Positions 4,114-6,899 of a stretch of 6,899 nt of DNA are shown one piece after another. The notes beneath the pieces were generated by a model. The model searched no databases, was not told the origin of the DNA, and worked only from the letters and a program-made list of their open reading frames with translations. Positions within the stretch are counted from its first letter, which is position 1. Each line of letters begins with the position of its first letter. The position numbers and the translations under genes are program-made. The stretch comes from Planctomycetota bacterium. Its GTDB lineage: Bacteria; Planctomycetota; Brocadiia; Brocadiales; Bathyanammoxibiaceae. Where the stretch lies: the NCBI GenBank assembly GCA_030598065.1, contig JAUVQR010000078.1, positions 1 to 6,899 of the forward strand. Direction: 5' to 3'.

Positions 4114-5519
4114 GCCTTCTCCTCTACGGTCATACCTTTGGCTTTTTCTATAACGTCTTCGATAGTGCCGACCATGTAGAAGGCCTGTTCCGGGAGGTCG
4201 TCGTGTTTGCCGTCCACCACCTCTTTGAAGCTCCTGAGAGTGTCCTTGATAGAGACGTATTTCCCGCCCATGCCGGTGAACTGCTCTGCGACGAAGAAGG
4301 GCTGCGAGAGGAATTTCTGGAGCCTTCTGGCCCTGTTGACCAGTAACTTATCCTCTTCGGTCAGCTCTTCCATACCGAGAATGGCGATGAAATCCTGTAG
4401 CTCCTTGTTCCTCTGCAGGATCCTCTGCACCTCCCTGGCCACGTTGTAGTGTTCTTCTCCCAGCACCTTCGGGTCCAGCATCCTTGAGGTTGAACGCAGC
4501 GGGTCTACAGCGGGATAGATACCAAGTTCGGCAATCTGCCGCGACAGCCATATAGTCGAGTCCAGGTGGGGGAATGTCGCCACGGGCGCGGGGTCCGTAA
4601 AGTCGTCCGCCGGCACGTATATGGCCTGCATCGAGGTGATGGAGCCTTTCTTGGTAGAGGTGATTCTCTCCTGCAGGTCTCCCATCTCGCTTGCCAGTGT
4701 CGGCTGGTAACCGACGGCGGAGGGCATACGGCCGAGCAGAGCGGATACCTCTGCGCCGGCCTGTACAAAGCGGAAGATGTTGTCAATAAATAGCAACACG
4801 TCCTGTCCCTCTGCGTCTCTAAAATATTCGGCCATGGTCAGGGCCGACAGCGCGACCCTCAGACGCGCGCCGGGCGGCTCGTTCATCTGGCCGAATACCA
4901 GGCAGGTCTTATCAATTACGCCGGACTCCTTCATCTCGAGCCAGAGGTCGTTTCCCTCTCTGGTCCTCTCGCCTACGCCGGCGAAGGTGGAGTACCCACC
5001 GTGCTCTGTGGCGATATTTCTGATAAGCTCCATGATAAGAACCGTCTTGCCTACCCCTGCGCCACCGAACAGGCCGACCTTTCCACCCTTGGCAAAGGGC
5101 GCCAGAAGGTCCACCACCTTCAGGCCGGTTTCGAAGATGATGGTGGTAGTCTCCCTGTCGCTAAAAGAGGGCGGATCCCTGTGTATGGGCAATCTTTCCT
5201 TGGATTTCAGCTCGCCGATGTTGTCTATGGGCTCTCCCAGCAGGTTGAATATCCTGCCCAGGGTGTCCTTGCCGACAGGCACGCTTATGGGCGCTCCCGT
5301 ATCCTCGGCGTTCATCCCTCTCACCAGTCCGTCGGTGGTGGCCATGGAGACACACCTGACGGTATCATTGCCGACATGCTGGGCAACCTCCAGGATGAGG
5401 TTTATATTCTTTTCGGCGTCCTTGATTCTTATCGCGTTGTGTATGGCCGGAAGCTGGTTGGGGGCGAATCTTACGTCCACCACGGGGCCGATAATCTGCG
5501 CAACGGTTCCTGTATTCAA
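4110..5519 (-). CDS. atpD: F1Fo ATP synthase beta subunit (catalytic)
   Basis: Beta carries the three catalytic nucleotide sites of F1, which make ATP from ADP and phosphate as gamma turns. The 469 residues are normal. Visible are Walker A GGAGVGKT at 152-159, GERTREGND at 183-191 with the catalytic Glu184, Walker B VLLFIDN at 241-247, the GIYPAVDP adenine-pocket segment at 333-340 (Tyr335), and EELTEED at 384-390 in place of DELSEED. Two conserved stretches differ from the usual form: FRFVQAGAEVS (normally FRFTQAGSEVS) and FPHLDSTIWLSR (normally FAHLDATTVLSR). The start is TTG at 5517-5519, because an in-frame TAA lies one codon further upstream (5523-5525) and no ATG lies between. A very strong Shine-Dalgarno compensates for the weak start codon. 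It lies 78 bases after atpG and overlaps atpC. Confidence 0.98.
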   Translation of the reverse strand: MNTGTVAQIIGPVVDVRFAPNQLPAIHNAIRIKDAEKNINLILEVAQHVGNDTVRCVSMATTDGLVRGMNAEDTGAPISVPVGKDTLGRIFNLLGEPIDNIGELKSKERLPIHRDPPSFSDRETTTIIFETGLKVVDLLAPFAKGGKVGLFGGAGVGKTVLIMELIRNIATEHGGYSTFAGVGERTREGNDLWLEMKESGVIDKTCLVFGQMNEPPGARLRVALSALTMAEYFRDAEGQDVLLFIDNIFRFVQAGAEVSALLGRMPSAVGYQPTLASEMGDLQERITSTKKGSITSMQAIYVPADDFTDPAPVATFPHLDSTIWLSRQIAELGIYPAVDPLRSTSRMLDPKVLGEEHYNVAREVQRILQRNKELQDFIAILGMEELTEEDKLLVNRARRLQKFLSQPFFVAEQFTGMGGKYVSIKDTLRSFKEVVDGKHDDLPEQAFYMVGTIEDVIEKAKGMTVEEKA

Positions 5520-5526
5520 TTCTTAA

Positions 5527-5536
5527 CCTCCTCCTT
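5527..5536 (-). promoter_or_regulatory. Strong ribosome binding site that sets the atpD TTG start
   Basis: On the minus strand AAGGAGGAGG lies 7 bases before TTG (5517-5519). It is the best Shine-Dalgarno in the window. With the in-frame stop at 5523-5525 it fixes TTG as the start. High beta-subunit output despite a TTG codon fits the need for three beta per gamma and epsilon. Confidence 0.85.
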
Positions 5537-5542
5537 GGTTCA

Positions 5543-5582
5543 GCGGCAACGCAAACGCGCGCGGTTTATTCCGGTTTGCCGC
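5543..5582 (-). other. Possible mRNA hairpin between atpG and atpD
   Basis: GCGGCAA (5543-5549) is complementary to TTGCCGC (5576-5582). An alternative pairing is GCAAAC (5551-5556) with GTTTGC (5574-5579). The hairpin would sit just before the atpD ribosome binding site and leave it free, so it could separate atpD translation from atpG or stabilise a processed message. There is no T-run after it, so it is not a terminator. Confidence 0.3.
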
Positions 5583-5597
5583 CTTTTTACTTACATT

Positions 5598-6470
5598 CTA
5601 TCTGGTTATAAGGGCTTCTGCCCCGGAAACTATCTCCAGGAGTTCCCTTGTGATTGCTTCTTGTCTGGCCCTGTTGAAAGAGCGCGTCAACTCGTCTATC
5701 ATCTCTGCGGCGTTCTCCGATGCGGAAATCATAGCGACCCTCCTGGCGGCAAACTCCGCCGCAAGCGCCTCATATATCGCACAGCGTATGGCCGATTCCA
5801 CGTATTTCGGGAAAAGCCCTGAGAACAGTTCTTCGGCCGACGGTTCAAATATGTAGTCGGTCATGGACGCGACCCTCTTTGTCTCCTCGTCGGCCTCTGT
5901 TTCTACCGGGAGCAGTTTCAACGAGGTCGGCGCGCCCCGCATTATAGTAACAAACCTGGTGAAGAATATCTGGACCTGGTCACACGCGCCCGACTCGTAG
6001 TCGGCTATAAACTGGCTCGCAAGTTCCTTTATCTGTTCCTCGCCTATCTTTTCCACGTCATGGGGCACGTTCGTTTCTATATTGAAATTTCTTCTACGGA
6101 AAAAGGTCTTCGCCTTTTTGCCGATGAGCGTGAGTCGTATGTCTTTGTCGGAATTCTGTCTGACGAACCTGATGGCATGCTGTATGATGTTTGTGTTATA
6201 AGAGCCGCACAGTCCCTTGTCGGATGTTATCAGCAACACCTTTATTACTTTGATGTCTCTGGGCTTGAGCAGGTGGTGGGTCTGCCCGACGGTGGTGGTT
6301 GCCAGATAGTTCAGAAGGCCGGTTATCTTTTCGTTGTAAGGGCGTGAGGCAATGACGCGCGCCTCCGCCCTGCGCAGCCTGCTTGCGGCCACCATCTCCA
6401 TGGCGCGCGTTATCTTCTGGATGTTTGTGACGCCCCGTGTTCGCTCTTTTATTTCACGTGTGCTTAGCAT
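5598..6470 (-). CDS. atpG: F1Fo ATP synthase gamma subunit
   Basis: Gamma is the central rotating shaft inside the alpha3beta3 head. It couples proton flow through the c-ring to catalysis in beta. The 290 residues match the family. The N-terminal coiled-coil helix is conserved (IKERTRGVTNIQKITRAMEM at 7-26, then AASRLRRAEA), as is SDKGLCGSYN at 83-92 of the Rossmann-like middle domain. The C-terminal helix is also conserved (ARRVAMISASENAAEMID at 242-259, NRARQEAITRELLEIVSGAEAL at 266-287). The ATG at 6468-6470 lies 3 bases after the atpA stop, with GGGAG upstream inside atpA, so translation is probably coupled. The insertion and regulatory cysteines of plant gamma are absent. The stop is TAG. 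Confidence 0.97.
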   Translation of the reverse strand: MLSTREIKERTRGVTNIQKITRAMEMVAASRLRRAEARVIASRPYNEKITGLLNYLATTTVGQTHHLLKPRDIKVIKVLLITSDKGLCGSYNTNIIQHAIRFVRQNSDKDIRLTLIGKKAKTFFRRRNFNIETNVPHDVEKIGEEQIKELASQFIADYESGACDQVQIFFTRFVTIMRGAPTSLKLLPVETEADEETKRVASMTDYIFEPSAEELFSGLFPKYVESAIRCAIYEALAAEFAARRVAMISASENAAEMIDELTRSFNRARQEAITRELLEIVSGAEALITR

Positions 6471-6473
6471 CCG

Positions 6474-6899
6474 CTAGCTTTCTCCCGCGAAGACCTTCTT
6501 GAATTCTTCAATGGCGTGGGCCAGCCTGTGGGCCAGGTCGTCGTCCATCTTCTTCTTTTCTCTTATCGTCTCTCCCACCGCGGGATATTTCTCGGCCATG
6601 AACTTGTGGAATTTCCCTTCGAAATCCCTCACCTTTTCCACGGCAATGTCACTCAAGTAGCCGTTGACCCCGGCGAAGATAATCATCACCTGTTTTTCCA
6701 CGGCGACGGGCTCGTACTGGGGCTGTTTCAATATCTCTACCAGACGCATTCCCTTGTCAAGCTGGTCCTGTGTGGCCTTATCGAGTTCGGAACCGAACTG
6801 GGCGAACGCCGCCAGCTCACGGTACTGGGCCATCGTGAGCCTCAACATACCGGCTACCTTTTTCATCGCCGGCGTCTGCGCGTTGCCGCCTACCCTGGA
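6474..6899 (-). CDS. atpA: F1Fo ATP synthase alpha subunit, C-terminal part (cut by window edge)
   Basis: Alpha alternates with beta in the F1 head and holds the non-catalytic nucleotide sites. Only the last 141 codons are in view, and the frame stays open to the right edge. The fragment begins SRVGGNAQTPAMKKVAG. In the family the Arg of SRVGG is the arginine finger that reaches into the beta catalytic site, and it is present here (codon 6894-6896). The C-terminal helical domain follows and is conserved (LRLTMAQYRELAAFAQFGSE, ATQDQLDKGMRLVEILKQPQ), ending in FKKVFAGES and a TAG stop. A frame starting at the internal ATG at 6864-6866 would miss the arginine finger and is not the true start. 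The gene leads directly into atpG. Confidence 0.97.
   Translation of the reverse strand, partial: SRVGGNAQTPAMKKVAGMLRLTMAQYRELAAFAQFGSELDKATQDQLDKGMRLVEILKQPQYEPVAVEKQVMIIFAGVNGYLSDIAVEKVRDFEGKFHKFMAEKYPAVGETIREKKKMDDDLAHRLAHAIEEFKKVFAGES

Noticed and set aside
4777..5526. Long plus-strand open frame of 249 codons opposite atpD
   Set aside because: It lies entirely antisense to a strongly conserved beta subunit. Its translation has no recognisable domain, and long antisense frames are expected opposite GC-rich coding DNA.
5001..5822. Plus-strand open frame of 273 codons spanning atpD and atpG antisense
   Set aside because: It crosses two conserved genes and the gap between them. It has no ribosome site or family motif, and its Cys/Arg/His-rich composition is typical of a shadow frame.

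Overview
The window carries ordinary bacterial housekeeping genes, not a visible mobile or defence system. From left to right it holds the start of an aspartate kinase gene (minus strand, cut by the left edge); a 253-base gap with a probable lysC promoter and leader; a two-gene minus-strand unit (an NAD(P)-dependent aldehyde dehydrogenase, then proC); a divergent control region; tsaB on the plus strand; a 253-base convergent gap filled with palindromes; and the 3' half of an F1Fo ATP synthase operon on the minus strand in the order atpA (partial), atpG, atpD, atpC.

The organism is a Gram-negative-type bacterium with moderately GC-rich coding DNA, free use of GTG and TTG starts and very compact operons. 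The beta subunit, the short epsilon subunit and the aldehyde dehydrogenase (which recalls from memory a subfamily named after a Candidatus Kuenenia protein) would suit a planctomycete, perhaps of the anammox or related lineages. This is a guess from resemblance, not a search result.

The ATP synthase genes encode the catalytic head (alpha, beta), the rotor shaft (gamma) and the small rotor subunit epsilon. They are read as one message: 3 bases separate atpA from atpG, 78 separate atpG from atpD, and atpD and atpC overlap by an ATGA. Epsilon lacks its C-terminal helical domain. The lysC, aldehyde dehydrogenase and proC genes belong to amino-acid metabolism (the aspartate family and proline). 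TsaB acts in the tRNA t6A37 modification pathway.

The most notable unexplained structure is non-coding. An inverted pair of short palindromes shows compensatory stem changes around a shared loop. It is accompanied by two further palindromes that each start with GTAG on the minus strand. This matches the general layout of REP/REPIN elements mobilised by RAYT transposases. No RAYT gene is in the window. The lysC leader contains two interlocking inverted repeats that may be regulatory, but chance could also produce them.
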